This document shows, one piece after another, positions 23,611-33,736 of a stretch of 64,000 nucleotides of DNA. A program made the translations under genes and the position numbers. Source of the stretch: Sporosarcina sp. ANT_H38 (GTDB lineage: Bacteria > Bacillota > Bacilli > Bacillales_A > Planococcaceae); assembly GCF_008369195.1 (NCBI RefSeq), contig NZ_VOBC01000003.1, positions 124,001 to 188,000 on the forward strand, in the 5' to 3' direction. The notes below the pieces were generated by a model, which searched no databases, was not told where the DNA came from, and worked only from the letters and a program-made list of their open reading frames with translations. Every line of letters begins with the position of its first letter. The first letter of the stretch is position 1.

Positions 23611-25041
23611 TTATTCAACAATTACATCCGTTTCAATCTTATTCGCCTTATTTTTCTTAGCTTTCACAAAGAACATTACTGTCAAAATTACAGTTAAAAC
23701 GATTCCAACAATAAAGGATAGTTTCAAGTCTAAGCTAAATCCTATTTTCGCGTTTAAGATATAAACAAAAACCATATAGGTGATAAACAAGGCTGGTACT
23801 AACGAAACGAAATAATTTTTACCTTTAATAAATAGATACATGGTCGCAATCCACAACGCGATAGCCGCTGTTGCTTGGTTCGCCCACGAGAAGTATCTCC
23901 ACAAAATATTGAAGTCAATTTGTGTAAGCAAAGCAGATATAGCGAATAGAGGAACAGCAATCATTAACCGTTTAACAACTTTTTTCTGATCAATCTTTAA
24001 GTAATCTGCAATGATTGAGCGTGCAGCACGGAACGCTGTATCTCCTGATGTAATCGGAAGTACGACAGCACCTAATACAGCAATTGTTCCACCAATAGCC
24101 CCAAGTAACGTCATAGATACTTCGTTCACAACAGAAGAAGGCGTACCAGTTTTTATAAACTCACTTAATGTTTGCCCATCCAACATACTCATTGCTGCAG
24201 CAGCCCAGATCATTGCGATAACTGCTTCCGTAATCATCATGCCATAAAAGACATACCGACCTTGTGATTCTTTTTCAACTGTTCGAGAAATAATCGGTGA
24301 TTGTGTCGCGTGAAAACCAGATAGAGCACCACAAGTAATTGTAAAGAACAGGATTGGAAAAATAGGTACATTATCAGGATGTAAGTTGGCTAACGTCAAT
24401 TCTGGAATCGTATAATCCGAGAATAGTAAAGCTCCACCAACACCTATTGTACCAATCAACAGAACAGCTCCGAAATACGGATAGAATCTACCAATGATCT
24501 TATCAATCGGCAAAATTGTAGATAAGAAATAATAAATAAAAATAACAGTAATCAAAATCCATAGAGCTACTTTACCATTCAATAATAGACTTAATAGTGA
24601 GGCTGGTGTCGTAACAAATACTGTTCCGACTAATAGTAGAAGCAATAAAGCGAAAACGTTTACAATATGCTTAGAAACATTCCCTAAGAACTTACCGGCT
24701 AATTCCGGAATATGCGCTCCTCTATTCCGAATCGAAATCATGCCTGTTAAATAGTCATGCACGGCTCCGGCAAAAATCGCTCCAAAAACAATCCATATAA
24801 ACGCGACTGGACCAAATAAAGCACCCATAATAGGTCCAAAAATCGGACCTGTTCCTGCTATATTTAGTAGCTGGATTAACGCATTTTTTTGTTTACTCAT
24901 TGGTACATAATCGATACCATCAGCATTTGCATAAGCAGGCGTTTTTCTAGCATCGGCTGGGTCAAAAATCTTTTCAATTAATTTCCCGTATGTAAAATAT
25001 GCAACAATTAACAGTACTATCGCGCTGAAAAATGTAATCAT
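23611..25041 (-). CDS. cstA: CstA family carbon-starvation / pyruvate transporter
   Basis: A 476-residue membrane protein of the CstA family with about 13 helices. Signature parts are GIDYVPMSKQKNALIQLLNIAGTGPIFGPI (seen as the VPMSK and AGTGPIFGP blocks) and FGAIFAGAVHDYLTGMIS. It is the shorter type (E. coli CstA has about 700 residues). CstA and BtsT import pyruvate, or peptides in older reports, and BtsT is controlled by a LytS/LytT-type pair; the same pair sits upstream here, so pyruvate uptake is the best guess. Its 307-base upstream gap (25042-25348) has a spaced inverted repeat GTAAACGAGT/ACTCGTTTTC near 25101-25163 that may be the regulator site, but no gene. Confidence 0.87.
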   Translation of the reverse strand: MITFFSAIVLLIVAYFTYGKLIEKIFDPADARKTPAYANADGIDYVPMSKQKNALIQLLNIAGTGPIFGPIMGALFGPVAFIWIVFGAIFAGAVHDYLTGMISIRNRGAHIPELAGKFLGNVSKHIVNVFALLLLLLVGTVFVTTPASLLSLLLNGKVALWILITVIFIYYFLSTILPIDKIIGRFYPYFGAVLLIGTIGVGGALLFSDYTIPELTLANLHPDNVPIFPILFFTITCGALSGFHATQSPIISRTVEKESQGRYVFYGMMITEAVIAMIWAAAAMSMLDGQTLSEFIKTGTPSSVVNEVSMTLLGAIGGTIAVLGAVVLPITSGDTAFRAARSIIADYLKIDQKKVVKRLMIAVPLFAISALLTQIDFNILWRYFSWANQATAAIALWIATMYLFIKGKNYFVSLVPALFITYMVFVYILNAKIGFSLDLKLSFIVGIVLTVILTVMFFVKAKKNKANKIETDVIVE

Positions 25042-25348
25042 GTCAACACCCCTATTTCACTATTATTTGAACAAACTTACCTCGTTCATTAGTTAAGTAA
25101 ACGAGTTTTCGCTGGACTTGAATCTACACCGTCGTTATTCACATAAATCGATGTTACTCGTTTTCATTTCACCAAATGAAAACTCCCCCTTCAAAATTCA
25201 ATCCCATATAGTTAGTTTATGTGGAATTTTCCGAAAAAGAAGGTTTTAGGCGCAACATGCAAGTTTAATTGAATAACAGGCAAATAGGGAGGGTCGACAT
25301 GCATATCATTTTCATAGTTATACTTCAATCAGCGGGGCTTAACTTAAC

Positions 25349-26080
25349 TCATAATTCCAACCGTTGCCGCAGATCCTTAATATAATTTCTGCTTACAGAA
25401 AGCTTTTCATCCAAGCCCTCCAATTCAAGCTGATAAGCCCCGTTAAACCAGGGGGTCAATCGACTGACGTAATTCAAATTGACAAGATATCCTTTATGTA
25501 TTCGAAAAAACGAAAACGGTATCAATCGACTTTCAAGTTCTTTTAATGTTATCCGCACTTCATGCTTGTTTGTTCGGGTAATGATTTTGGTCACTTTTTC
25601 ATCCCTATACATATATAAGATATCTTGAGGAAGAATATAATCGATTTCGCCGCCTGCTTCTACCGCCAATTTCCCGAGTTTCTCTCTATTGTCAGCTGCT
25701 AGAGGTGGATATACTACTTTTTTAATCCTCTCTATCGTTTGTTTCAGCTGCTCCTCATCATACGGTTTCAATAAATAATCAATGGCATTGATCCGAAATG
25801 CTTCTGCGGCAAATTGGGGATAGGCAGTTGCAAAAATGATGAATGGTACTTTCTTTAAACCCACCAGCGTTTTAGCAGCCTCAACCCCGTTCATTTTTGG
25901 CATTTCCACATCCAGAAACACTACATCCGGGAGAAGTTGTAGTGCTTTTAAAATGGCGGATTCCCCACTTTCAGCTTCCCCCACTACTTGAATATCCGGA
26001 AATTGCCCGAGTAAATACGATAATTCTTCACGTGCATATCGTTCGTCGTCTACGATTAGAGTACGGATCGTCCGCATCAC
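25349..26080 (-). CDS. lytT: LytTR response regulator (LytT-like)
   Basis: A 243-residue response regulator: receiver domain at about 1-120, with the phospho-acceptor aspartate in [13 protein letters not shown] (near residue 57) and lysine in LLKPYDEEQ, then a LytTR DNA-binding domain at about 140-240. It overlaps the kinase stop by 4 bases. A GTG at 26080 has GGAGGT at 6 bases; the ATG one codon on is equally usable. It probably activates cstA, which lies directly downstream, as BtsR does for btsT in E. coli. Confidence 0.9.
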   Translation of the reverse strand: MMRTIRTLIVDDERYAREELSYLLGQFPDIQVVGEAESGESAILKALQLLPDVVFLDVEMPKMNGVEAAKTLVGLKKVPFIIFATAYPQFAAEAFRINAIDYLLKPYDEEQLKQTIERIKKVVYPPLAADNREKLGKLAVEAGGEIDYILPQDILYMYRDEKVTKIITRTNKHEVRITLKELESRLIPFSFFRIHKGYLVNLNYVSRLTPWFNGAYQLELEGLDEKLSVSRNYIKDLRQRLEL

Positions 26081-27882
26081 TCATCTACCTCCAATTTGGG
26101 AATACGAAATGAAATTACTGTCCCATCATTCGGTTCACTTATAATGGATAATGCAGCTTGGTCACCAAACGTCATCATTAAGCGACGATTAACATTGAAT
26201 AGTCCTAACCCGGTTCCCGTTGTGGATTCAAGCTGTGTCACGCCCAAAACAGCAAGTCGTTCAGGTGCTATTCCTTTGCCATTGTCTGTCACTGTGATTT
26301 CAATTTCTGTAGCAAGACTACGCACGGTCACTTGTATGATACTGTTTTTCTCCATATCATTAATACCATGGTGTATAGCATTTTCAACAATTGGTTGCAA
26401 GGTAAAGGGAGGAATCCTTTCATTTAATAGAGTGTCATCCACGTCATACAGGATGGTTAGTCTGTCTATAAACCTAGCTTCGATAATTTCCAAATACGCT
26501 TTGACATGCGACAGTTCTTGTTCCAATGATATTTGGGATGCCGTTGTTCCTGTAACATTTTGCCGCATAAAATAGGACAAGGACATCAACAATTTCCGTG
26601 CTTGATCAGGATCCGTGCGAATCAAGGACACAATAATATTCATGGCGTTAAATAAAAAATGGGGGTTAATTTGTGCCTGCAATGCGTTGATTTCCGCTTC
26701 TTTCGCCAACTGGTAGGCACGGTCGGTTTCTGCGATTTCTAATTGATTGCTTAACAGCGAGCTCAATCCCGCAATCAATTCAATGCTGACATCCGTAATG
26801 ACTTTTTCAGATGGATAATACAGTTTTAGCGTCCCAATCGTTTCTCCACGTCGTATCAATGGCGCAATGACCGCCGCACCTAATCGACATCCCGGATAAT
26901 CACAGTGAATCGTGCCGTCATTGACTACAACAAGCTCACCATGATGAATTACACCCTTTGTTTCATCCGTTCGAATGGGGCTGCCTATATGATGATGGTC
27001 ACTTGCAATTCCAACATGAGCCAGTATATCCGTTTGATTGGTCATAGCAACAGCACTGGGTTCCAGTTCACGGTAGAGAATATTGCATACAGCCATTGCG
27101 GTTTCCGTGCTCATCCCTTTTCGCAAGTAACCGAGTGTCTGGTTAGCAATGCGCAACGTTTTCTGGGCCTGCAGTGCAGTCATCTTCTCCTGTTCACTTA
27201 TCAAATTACGGACAATCAGCAGAAAAAGAGCCGCCCCGACACCATTGGCCAGAATCATAGGCACACCGATTACCTCAACCAAAGTGAATGCTTTCTCAAA
27301 TGGTTTGGAAAGCAACAGAATCATACTCATTTGCATCGCTTCTGCAAGTGCACCGATGCCAAACACAGTAAGTGGTTTAAGCGCATTCCCTTTCCGGTAA
27401 AAAGCACCTGCGACAACTCCGGCTACTATTGTTGAAAGACCGCAGGAAACAGCTGTAAATCCCCCCAATGTCATGCGATGAATGCCAGCAATTAAACCTG
27501 CGCCAACCCCTAAACGATAGCCACCTAATAGTCCCGCGACAACCACACCAATGACACGCGAGTTTGCAATGGCCTCATCAGACGACAATGAGATCGCGAC
27601 ACTATTAAAATGTAATGTATTCGTATCGAGAGCAACCCCGAAGTACGTTCCAACAATGCCAAAAAAACCAAAGAATAAGATAGCTGTAAGCTCTTGCTTC
27701 CTATCCAATTTATCGTGATGGACCAAATTTTTAAAGAACTGAAAACGGGTCAAAATGAAGGCTACTGCTACAATCATGCCCACTCTTTCCAACATTATGA
27801 CAAGCAAGTCTAACAGTGTAATCCCCCATTTCAAAAGCACATTGGCTAAATTATACTGTAAACTTGTCTGGATATATATCAT
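26077..27882 (-). CDS. lytS: LytS-type sensor histidine kinase
   Basis: A 601-residue kinase with an N-terminal 5TM-LYT membrane sensor (about residues 20-200), a GAF-type domain (about 235-360), a His_kinase domain with the phosphorylated histidine in AQINPHFLFNAMN (near residue 405), and an HATPase domain with N-box ENAIHHG and DNGKGI. The upstream ATG at 27882 has no clear ribosome site, and relatives begin about 25 residues later near LLDLLVIMLERVG, so the true start may be internal. It is paired with the LytT-like regulator and likely senses pyruvate or a related overflow metabolite. Confidence 0.88.
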   Translation of the reverse strand: MIYIQTSLQYNLANVLLKWGITLLDLLVIMLERVGMIVAVAFILTRFQFFKNLVHHDKLDRKQELTAILFFGFFGIVGTYFGVALDTNTLHFNSVAISLSSDEAIANSRVIGVVVAGLLGGYRLGVGAGLIAGIHRMTLGGFTAVSCGLSTIVAGVVAGAFYRKGNALKPLTVFGIGALAEAMQMSMILLLSKPFEKAFTLVEVIGVPMILANGVGAALFLLIVRNLISEQEKMTALQAQKTLRIANQTLGYLRKGMSTETAMAVCNILYRELEPSAVAMTNQTDILAHVGIASDHHHIGSPIRTDETKGVIHHGELVVVNDGTIHCDYPGCRLGAAVIAPLIRRGETIGTLKLYYPSEKVITDVSIELIAGLSSLLSNQLEIAETDRAYQLAKEAEINALQAQINPHFLFNAMNIIVSLIRTDPDQARKLLMSLSYFMRQNVTGTTASQISLEQELSHVKAYLEIIEARFIDRLTILYDVDDTLLNERIPPFTLQPIVENAIHHGINDMEKNSIIQVTVRSLATEIEITVTDNGKGIAPERLAVLGVTQLESTTGTGLGLFNVNRRLMMTFGDQAALSIISEPNDGTVISFRIPKLEVDE

Positions 27883-28068
27883 TATTTTCAGTTATTAATG
27901 GAAGGAAGTGCGTTTATAAATAAGATAAGTGACATGATACCCCAGTAAATACTTGATCATATTTTCACCATCCTTGACCACAACTGCCTATGTCAACGCT
28001 TCCTCCCTGCTCCTTTTGGTTATATATGGTACACTTTCATAAACAAAGCCATTATGGAGGATGATTAA

Positions 28069-28698
28069 ATGACGACTATGCAAACAATGTCGATCCATCG
28101 CGCTTTATCAGAACTAAAAACCTTAAATGAGCGTATTGCAAAAGCCATTAAAGAGGCAGATCATGTAGCAACGGATCGCAAATCTGCTCAAAAAATTAAA
28201 GGTCTGTCTATCGAAGACTACGAAAAAACAATCCAATCAGGTTTTGATAAAGTCGTTTCATTAATCGAACGACGCATTCACATTAAAGATGCTATCGTAC
28301 AATCGAACGCTATAACAGAAGTAATCGTCGCTGGCGAAACAATGACAATTGCCAAAGCAATCGAACGTAAAACCTCTATTGAAAATGAAGAAAAGTTACT
28401 GGCCTCTATGGTTGAAGCCCGCAGAATGGCCATCAACAAGCTAACAAAAGAAAACGACTCCCTGCCGAAACGTCTAGAAGAGTACTTGACAGCTATTTTA
28501 GGTAGCAAAGAAAACGCGAAAAAAGAAGAAGTTGAGCTACATACAAAAGCATTCATGGACCGAAACGAATATATCTTAATCGATCCACTAAAAATTAATC
28601 CACGCATCGAAGCGTTAGATGAAAAGATTACAAACTTCAAAGCAGAAGTGGACGCAGTTCTTTCTGAATCGAATGCACTTACAAAAGTTACTGTATAA
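28069..28698 (+). CDS. Uncharacterised helical protein
   Basis: A 209-residue, charged, mostly helical protein starting MTTMQTMSIHRALSELKTL, with long amphipathic stretches (residues 8-35, 75-130, 170-205) that look like coiled coils. No signal, membrane helix or cysteine. It resembles unnamed proteins in Firmicutes and some phage-like clusters, but I do not recognise a family with confidence. Ribosome site GGAGGATG precedes the ATG, and a promoter-like TATATATGGTACACT lies about 45 bases upstream. A single gene on the plus strand. The following 28699-29084 region has no gene; it ends with the hairpin at 28990. Confidence 0.7.
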   Translation: MTTMQTMSIHRALSELKTLNERIAKAIKEADHVATDRKSAQKIKGLSIEDYEKTIQSGFDKVVSLIERRIHIKDAIVQSNAITEVIVAGETMTIAKAIERKTSIENEEKLLASMVEARRMAINKLTKENDSLPKRLEEYLTAILGSKENAKKEEVELHTKAFMDRNEYILIDPLKINPRIEALDEKITNFKAEVDAVLSESNALTKVTV

Positions 28699-28989
28699 AT
28701 ACCCTTGCATGAGTATTTGAAAACGAAATCCATAAGACCCTTCTTTTGTTGGTATTTCTTTGGGTAAACAAGTAAAGCCAACATCCAACTTACAAACTAA
28801 GCTATTAGTAATGATGGTGAAAGCTTAACGCTTAAATCTCAAAGCTGTAAAACTTACGCATTAAAGTTCTTTACTGCTTAAAGGTCAACGTTTAGCGTTC
28901 AAACCTCTTTTAAATCTTGGACTAACAGTTATGGGATTCTTGTGTTCGCCCTTCGTCATCTGCCAAGCTGAATATTTCGTGCACATTAA

Positions 28990-29029
28990 AATCGGTCAGA
29001 GAAATAATCATTTCTCTGACCGATTTTTT
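28990..29029. terminator. Strong hairpin terminator between convergent genes
   Basis: A 15-base perfect stem (AATCGGTCAGAGAAA with its complement) and a 6-base loop, followed by six Ts on the plus strand. It lies 290 bases after the plus-strand gene and also ends the minus-strand acetyltransferase transcript. Confidence 0.8.
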
Positions 29030-29084
29030 CTTCGTATTATGAATTTACCCACGTTTCTACAAAATCCGGCGAAATGATTAACTA

Positions 29085-29648
29085 TCACTTTACGTCAATC
29101 TCTTTAATAATCTTCGCCGGGTTCCCACCTACAATCACATTATCCGTTACATTTTTTGTTACAATCGCGCCTGAAGCGATTACCACATTATTTCCGATGG
29201 TTACTCCAGGGTTAATAACAGCTCTTCCACCAATCCACACATTATTGCCAATCGTTACAGGTTTGCCGTATTCGACACCGGAATTTCTTTCAGTAGGATC
29301 TAATGGGTGAGTAGCGGTGTAAATATGTACACCTGGAGCAATCATGCAATTATCACCAATCCTAATTTCACATACATCCAAAAACACGCTATCAAAATTG
29401 GCGAAAAAGTTTTCACCGACATGGACATTACAACCATAGTCACAACGCAAGCTAGGTTCAATATATAAATCCTTGCCAGTTGAACCAAACAACTCTTTTA
29501 ATAATCTAGTCCGCTCACTATATTCATTTTCCAACGTCTCATTATATAACCTCGTTAACCGACGAGCGTTTTCCCGTTCTTTTGTTAATTCAAGATCCGA
29601 GGGACGATACAATTCGCCAGCTAGCATTTTTTCTTTCTCTGATTTCAT
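29085..29648 (-). CDS. maa: Sugar O-acetyltransferase (maltose/galactoside type)
   Basis: A 187-residue left-handed beta-helix acetyltransferase. The N-terminal Mac domain ([21 protein letters not shown]) is followed by hexapeptide repeats such as [28 protein letters not shown] and VGGNPAK, with the catalytic histidine in [10 protein letters not shown] (near residue 114). The family acetylates maltose, glucose or galactosides. Length equals that of Bacillus Maa. A GGAGAG ribosome site lies before the ATG. Likely detoxifies excess sugars. Confidence 0.88.
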   Translation of the reverse strand: MKSEKEKMLAGELYRPSDLELTKERENARRLTRLYNETLENEYSERTRLLKELFGSTGKDLYIEPSLRCDYGCNVHVGENFFANFDSVFLDVCEIRIGDNCMIAPGVHIYTATHPLDPTERNSGVEYGKPVTIGNNVWIGGRAVINPGVTIGNNVVIASGAIVTKNVTDNVIVGGNPAKIIKEIDVK

Positions 29649-29736
29649 TGTGACTCTCCTCGTCTAATATTAGTAAACAAGCATGCCCTTTTCATCAAAA
29701 ACAAATCAATCACTGCAGATCGCACCGCTTTGTTTG

Positions 29737-30399
29737 TTATTGTGAGAGAATTGCTAACTGTTCTGATGGATAAATTGCAACGCCAGGCTTATTTAGTTGG
29801 GCTATTTTGTACATAGCAAGTGCGATGTCTTTACCTTCAATTGCTTTATATTTTTTGAACGGACCTTGAAAAATAAACGGAACGAGTTTAAATGCGGCAG
29901 CCGTTATACTCTCAGCCAGTCTGAATTCGTCACGCTTCCCAAGTAAAAGTGATGGTCGTAGGATTGCGATTGATTCATACGGAATCCTAGCGAGTTTCAA
30001 TTCCAATTCACCCTTCATTTTCGAATAGAAAATCGATGACTTAGGATTGGCACTCAACGCACTGATTACTAAAAATTGCTTTGCTCCATTTGCATAAGCA
30101 AGCTTAGCGATCGTTAACGTGTAGTCAACATCAACTTTATACATCGCTTCCTTCGTCTTTGCTTTCTTGATTGTCGTACCTAAGCAACAAAAAATATCAT
30201 CAGCAACCAAACTACTTGCGATATACCCAAGCTTTTCAAAATCAACAATAATCTCTAGTAACTTTGGATTGGTTATATCGAGCGATTTTCTAACTACCGT
30301 AATCACTTGCTTATATTGCTCTGATTGTAAAAGATTCTGAAGTAGCTCTTTCCCAACAAGACCAGTTACACCAACGATAAGTGCAGTTTTCTTTTCCAA
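29737..30399 (-). CDS. NAD(P)-binding short-chain dehydrogenase-like protein (TIP30/YbjT-like)
   Basis: About 220 residues of an atypical SDR. The Rossmann motif VGVTGLVGKELL is at the N-terminus and the YSKMKGELE segment supplies the Tyr-x3-Lys pair. It resembles HTATIP2/TIP30-type epimerase-like proteins. The start is set at the TTG at 30399 because AAGGAG lies 8 bases before it; a GTG ten codons earlier is in frame but would put the ribosome site inside the gene. Reaction unknown. Confidence 0.78.
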   Translation of the reverse strand: MEKKTALIVGVTGLVGKELLQNLLQSEQYKQVITVVRKSLDITNPKLLEIIVDFEKLGYIASSLVADDIFCCLGTTIKKAKTKEAMYKVDVDYTLTIAKLAYANGAKQFLVISALSANPKSSIFYSKMKGELELKLARIPYESIAILRPSLLLGKRDEFRLAESITAAAFKLVPFIFQGPFKKYKAIEGKDIALAMYKIAQLNKPGVAIYPSEQLAILSQ

Positions 30400-30581
30400 G
30401 CCAACACTCCTTTTTGAGTCATACTTCACTTAAGATTTCCTAGATTACTATTAAAGCGTTCAAACAATTATTTTGTATGGTGATATTACCATTGCATTTT
30501 TCAATGAACAACTCACATACCATTAAAATTAAAAATAGAACAAATATAATTTAAAGTAGATGCCAGGCAGAGCGACCGATT

Positions 30582-31460
30582 TCACCCTATTTCAACCCTT
30601 TTCCTCTTCAGAAAACTAAACTTTGTTTCGGATATAATAATCGCAACAAGGATAAGAATTGCTCCGATGATCATTTTTGTTGTCATGACTTCGCTTAAAA
30701 TCATGACGGAAAATGCCGTTCCCCAAAAAGCTTCTGTCGATAGGATGATTGCAGCTTTTGTTTCTGTAATAAATTTCTGAGCAACTGTTTGCATTAAATA
30801 GGCGATTGTTGTTGAAAAAACACCTAGGTAAACAAGCGGGAGCAGACCCTCCGATTCTACTGTGAAGGTCGTTTCCCCTCTGAACAATACAACAATCCAA
30901 GCCATGACCGCCGCTATTACCAGTTGCACAATCGTGATAAGAACTGGATCCTCATCTTTGACAAATTTCGCCGTGTAGAAAATATGGAATGCAAAGCCAA
31001 CCGCACAGCCTAACGTCAACAAATCCCCTATGTTTATTTCGGAGGATAATTGGAGTGATAATACCGCTACGCCAACCAAAGCCGTAACTGCTCCAACTAA
31101 TTCAAACATGTCAATTTTCCGCTTGTACAGTAAAAACCCTATAAAAGGAACGATAACGACATTTACCGCCGTTAAAAATGCGTTTTTTGAAGGTGTCGTA
31201 TATTGTAATCCTACTGTTTGTAGCACGAAAGCAATATAGAGAAAGAGTCCTAATATAGTTCCTTTAATAAGCGTACTTCTCTTGATATTCTTCAACCTTT
31301 TATAAAATAGAACGCATAGAATAGTTACTCCTATTAAAAATCTCCCCGCCAAAATCTGATAGGGCGTGTAATATTCCAGCGACACTGCACTAGCAACAAA
31401 TCCACTTCCCCAGATGATTGCTGTAATAATAAGTCCTATTTCACCAATATATTTCCGCAT
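30582..31460 (-). CDS. EamA-type DMT family transporter
   Basis: A 292-residue membrane protein with ten helices arranged as two EamA repeats (first ends near residue 140; second contains AIILSTEAFWGTAFSV, the typical second-repeat motif). The family exports amino acids, drugs or nucleoside-like compounds; the substrate is not known. The ATG at 31460 follows a GGTGG site; an ATG at 31490 is in frame but less likely. Confidence 0.85.
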   Translation of the reverse strand: MRKYIGEIGLIITAIIWGSGFVASAVSLEYYTPYQILAGRFLIGVTILCVLFYKRLKNIKRSTLIKGTILGLFLYIAFVLQTVGLQYTTPSKNAFLTAVNVVIVPFIGFLLYKRKIDMFELVGAVTALVGVAVLSLQLSSEINIGDLLTLGCAVGFAFHIFYTAKFVKDEDPVLITIVQLVIAAVMAWIVVLFRGETTFTVESEGLLPLVYLGVFSTTIAYLMQTVAQKFITETKAAIILSTEAFWGTAFSVMILSEVMTTKMIIGAILILVAIIISETKFSFLKRKRVEIG

Positions 31461-31532
31461 ATAATCCACCGCCACCCTTATCAATATCATTCATTCAGTG
31501 TACCAAATCAGATAGCGGAATGGCGCAAATTT

Positions 31533-32549
31533 TTAAATAAGTCGTTCGATGATAGCTTTCAAATTTCCACTAGTACTTAAATGAACACTTTCGCCCGCCC
31601 ACAACGACATAAATTCATTCTTTCCTTGCTTCGCGGCTGCTTTACGAAGTCCTTTTGTTAGGTCATTCTGATACGGATATGGCGCAATGTTGGCTTCTTT
31701 CATCTCATTAATGAAACGGTTGCGAATGCCGCGTGCTGTTTTTCCCGAAAAAGCTTTCGTTAGCACTGTACATCCTTCATCCGCATCTAAAACCGCCTTT
31801 TTATATAACGGATGTGCGCCACTTTCATCACTAGCGAGAAGTGCTGTCCCAATTTGAACAGCTTGCGCACCTGCTGATAGTGCATTTTTAGTCATTTCTT
31901 TATTCGCAATGCCTCCTGCGGCAATGACTGGAATTTGAACAGTTGTAATTATCCCTCTAAGCAATTCATCCAGAGAAATCAACGTTAATTCACCAGAAAA
32001 GGACCCCCGGTGCCCGCCTGCCTCACTTCCTTGTGCAACGATTGCATCCATACCTGCTTGTTCCGCCAGTTTCGCCTCTTCCACTGTCGTTGCTGTCCCG
32101 ATGAGATAAATGTCATTTTCTTTCAATAATCGCACTGTTTTCTCATCCGGCAATCCGAATGTAAATGAACAGATTTTCACGCTTTCTTCTACTACTACTT
32201 GGACTTGCCTATCAAATTCAGATTCCGACAGCGGTACTTCCCAAAAGGGGAGACAGAGCTGCTTTCCAATTGGTTGTAACGCCTCATACGCTTGCCGCAA
32301 ATACAGCGGGTCAACTTCAACCTGTTCCGGAACAAACAAGTTAACCGCAATCAACTTCTCCGTCCTCTCCCTCACTTGGCGGATAAACTGACGCGTCTCA
32401 TGGGCTGAAAGATAACCGGCTCCAACTGAACCAAGTATGCCCGCTTCCGCAGATGCCGCCACAAATTCTGGCGTCGTCACCCCCGCCATTGGGGCTTGGA
32501 TTATAGGGTGTTCAGTTCCTAACATTGCCATCAATTTCAGCTTACTCAT
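31533..32549 (-). CDS. Nitronate monooxygenase
   Basis: A 338-residue FMN-binding TIM-barrel enzyme. Family signatures are IIQAPMAGVTTPEFVAA at the N-terminus, AQGSEAGGHRGSF (near residue 175) with the catalytic histidine, and AAGGIANKEMTKNAL followed by GAQAVQIGTALL. It oxidises nitronates such as propionate 3-nitronate, protecting against plant or fungal toxins. The ATG at 32549 follows GGAGGG by about 8 bases; an in-frame upstream start at 32600 is not supported. Confidence 0.88.
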   Translation of the reverse strand: MSKLKLMAMLGTEHPIIQAPMAGVTTPEFVAASAEAGILGSVGAGYLSAHETRQFIRQVRERTEKLIAVNLFVPEQVEVDPLYLRQAYEALQPIGKQLCLPFWEVPLSESEFDRQVQVVVEESVKICSFTFGLPDEKTVRLLKENDIYLIGTATTVEEAKLAEQAGMDAIVAQGSEAGGHRGSFSGELTLISLDELLRGIITTVQIPVIAAGGIANKEMTKNALSAGAQAVQIGTALLASDESGAHPLYKKAVLDADEGCTVLTKAFSGKTARGIRNRFINEMKEANIAPYPYQNDLTKGLRKAAAKQGKNEFMSLWAGESVHLSTSGNLKAIIERLI

Positions 32550-32606
32550 TCGACTTCCCTCCAATTCCCTGCGTTCAACGAAAATACTGATAGTACCCAT
32601 TATATA

Positions 32607-32635
32607 GAAAAAAAGGCAGCTAAGTCAGCTACCTT
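32607..32635 (-). terminator. Terminator of the copC-copD operon
   Basis: On the minus strand AAAGGTAGCT and AGCTGCCTTT pair across a short loop, followed by a T-run. Confidence 0.7.
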
Positions 32636-32644
32636 TCACTTTTC

Positions 32645-33733
32645 CTATTGGATACTGAGTATTAGAGCTAAATAACTTGTAAAAATGAAAAGGACACTCA
32701 AAATGAAAGTTACGATTCCCGGTGCTCTCTTAATAAATGAGTACACAGTTAAAATGACTAAAAGAATCGCTAACAGTATAAGGGACAGTCCTGTGGCATT
32801 TGCTACAAGTTCGACATTCATTCCTGGTTGAAACTGACCTTGATAAAAGAAACTGAAAAGCTTTGAAGGTCCTTCATTTTCCAATGTGTTTCCATTGGGC
32901 GGTGATTGTTGACCTAATGCAGCCGTTATAGAAAAAATAACTAGGATAAGTATGCTTTCTACTCTTGTCCAAGGTATTGGATTGAAGTCATGATCCTTAA
33001 GTAACCTCTTTCTAATAAGTACGCTGTTGATCCCTGCATATACCAGTAACGGAATGATCGTTATATGTTTTAGTAATAATAATTGACCATACGGAAGCAT
33101 CCATGCATTGGTATATTCATTAAACTCCACTACAAATGTCATTAAAATAAGCCCTGACACAATGGTGATGCTAAAACAAATAATGGCAACAGGCGAGAAC
33201 CATTTCAAGAAATTCAACCAGTTTGAATGATCTTTTGAAAACCAGCTAACCACTAGCAAGATTCCTACCCAAATACTCACCGCAATAAAATGACTTGTAT
33301 GCGTTATGAATCCTTTGACATGATCAAGGGAACTAGCGTGACTAGCCCAACCGATTCCCATGATTAAAATGACAACAATAGTGATTCCTATATAAGAGTA
33401 AATAGGCTTGTTACGATCATCAAACCAAACGATAAAAATGAACAAGACATTGACAACAATAAAAGTGAAAATCCATGCTTTGCCTACTTCAAAAGTAAGT
33501 AGAACGGTTTGGAGTGTTTGAGAAAGCCCCATATTTTTATACAAATGCATAACTAACAATAAGACAGGTGCAAACGAGAAAACTGCGATACCGATTGTAG
33601 CTATAATTTGCACACTTCTTGGAACGTTTACTTGCGGTCGAAAAGAACTCGGTACAAGAGCTATAAGAAAACTACCTAAAAGAAGCGATACGCAAAGATA
33701 TAAAAGTATTTCACTAACAATTACCATAAACAT
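32645..33733 (-). CDS. CopD family copper-transport membrane protein
   Basis: A 362-residue membrane protein with nine to ten helices. The CopD core (PF05425-type) is around residues 150-270, with HASSLDHVKGFITHTSHFIAVSIWVG containing three histidines that can bind copper (quoted here as the HASSLDH and THTSHFIAVSIWVG blocks). It starts 3 bases after copC and forms a copper uptake or homeostasis unit with it, as in Bacillus YcnJ, where CopC and CopD are fused. No adjacent YcnI or copper regulator is seen. Confidence 0.85.
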   Translation of the reverse strand: MFMVIVSEILLYLCVSLLLGSFLIALVPSSFRPQVNVPRSVQIIATIGIAVFSFAPVLLLVMHLYKNMGLSQTLQTVLLTFEVGKAWIFTFIVVNVLFIFIVWFDDRNKPIYSYIGITIVVILIMGIGWASHASSLDHVKGFITHTSHFIAVSIWVGILLVVSWFSKDHSNWLNFLKWFSPVAIICFSITIVSGLILMTFVVEFNEYTNAWMLPYGQLLLLKHITIIPLLVYAGINSVLIRKRLLKDHDFNPIPWTRVESILILVIFSITAALGQQSPPNGNTLENEGPSKLFSFFYQGQFQPGMNVELVANATGLSLILLAILLVILTVYSFIKRAPGIVTFILSVLFIFTSYLALILSIQ

Positions 33734-33736
33734 TTA

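Noticed and set aside
25145..25175. cre-like site (ATGAAAACGAGTAACAT on the minus strand) before cstA
   Set aside because: The CcpA consensus fits only with an inserted base and two mismatches, so catabolite control is not claimed.
25300..25390. Small plus-strand frame with GGGAGGG before an ATG (MHIIFIVILQS...) in the cstA upstream gap
   Set aside because: It runs into the 3' end of the LytT gene on the opposite strand and is only 28 codons long; no homology or second evidence.
26096..26575. 159-codon open frame on the plus strand
   Set aside because: It lies fully inside the LytS kinase gene on the other strand and has no ribosome site; the same holds for antisense frames at 28278-28784, 56242-56670 and 56722-57150.
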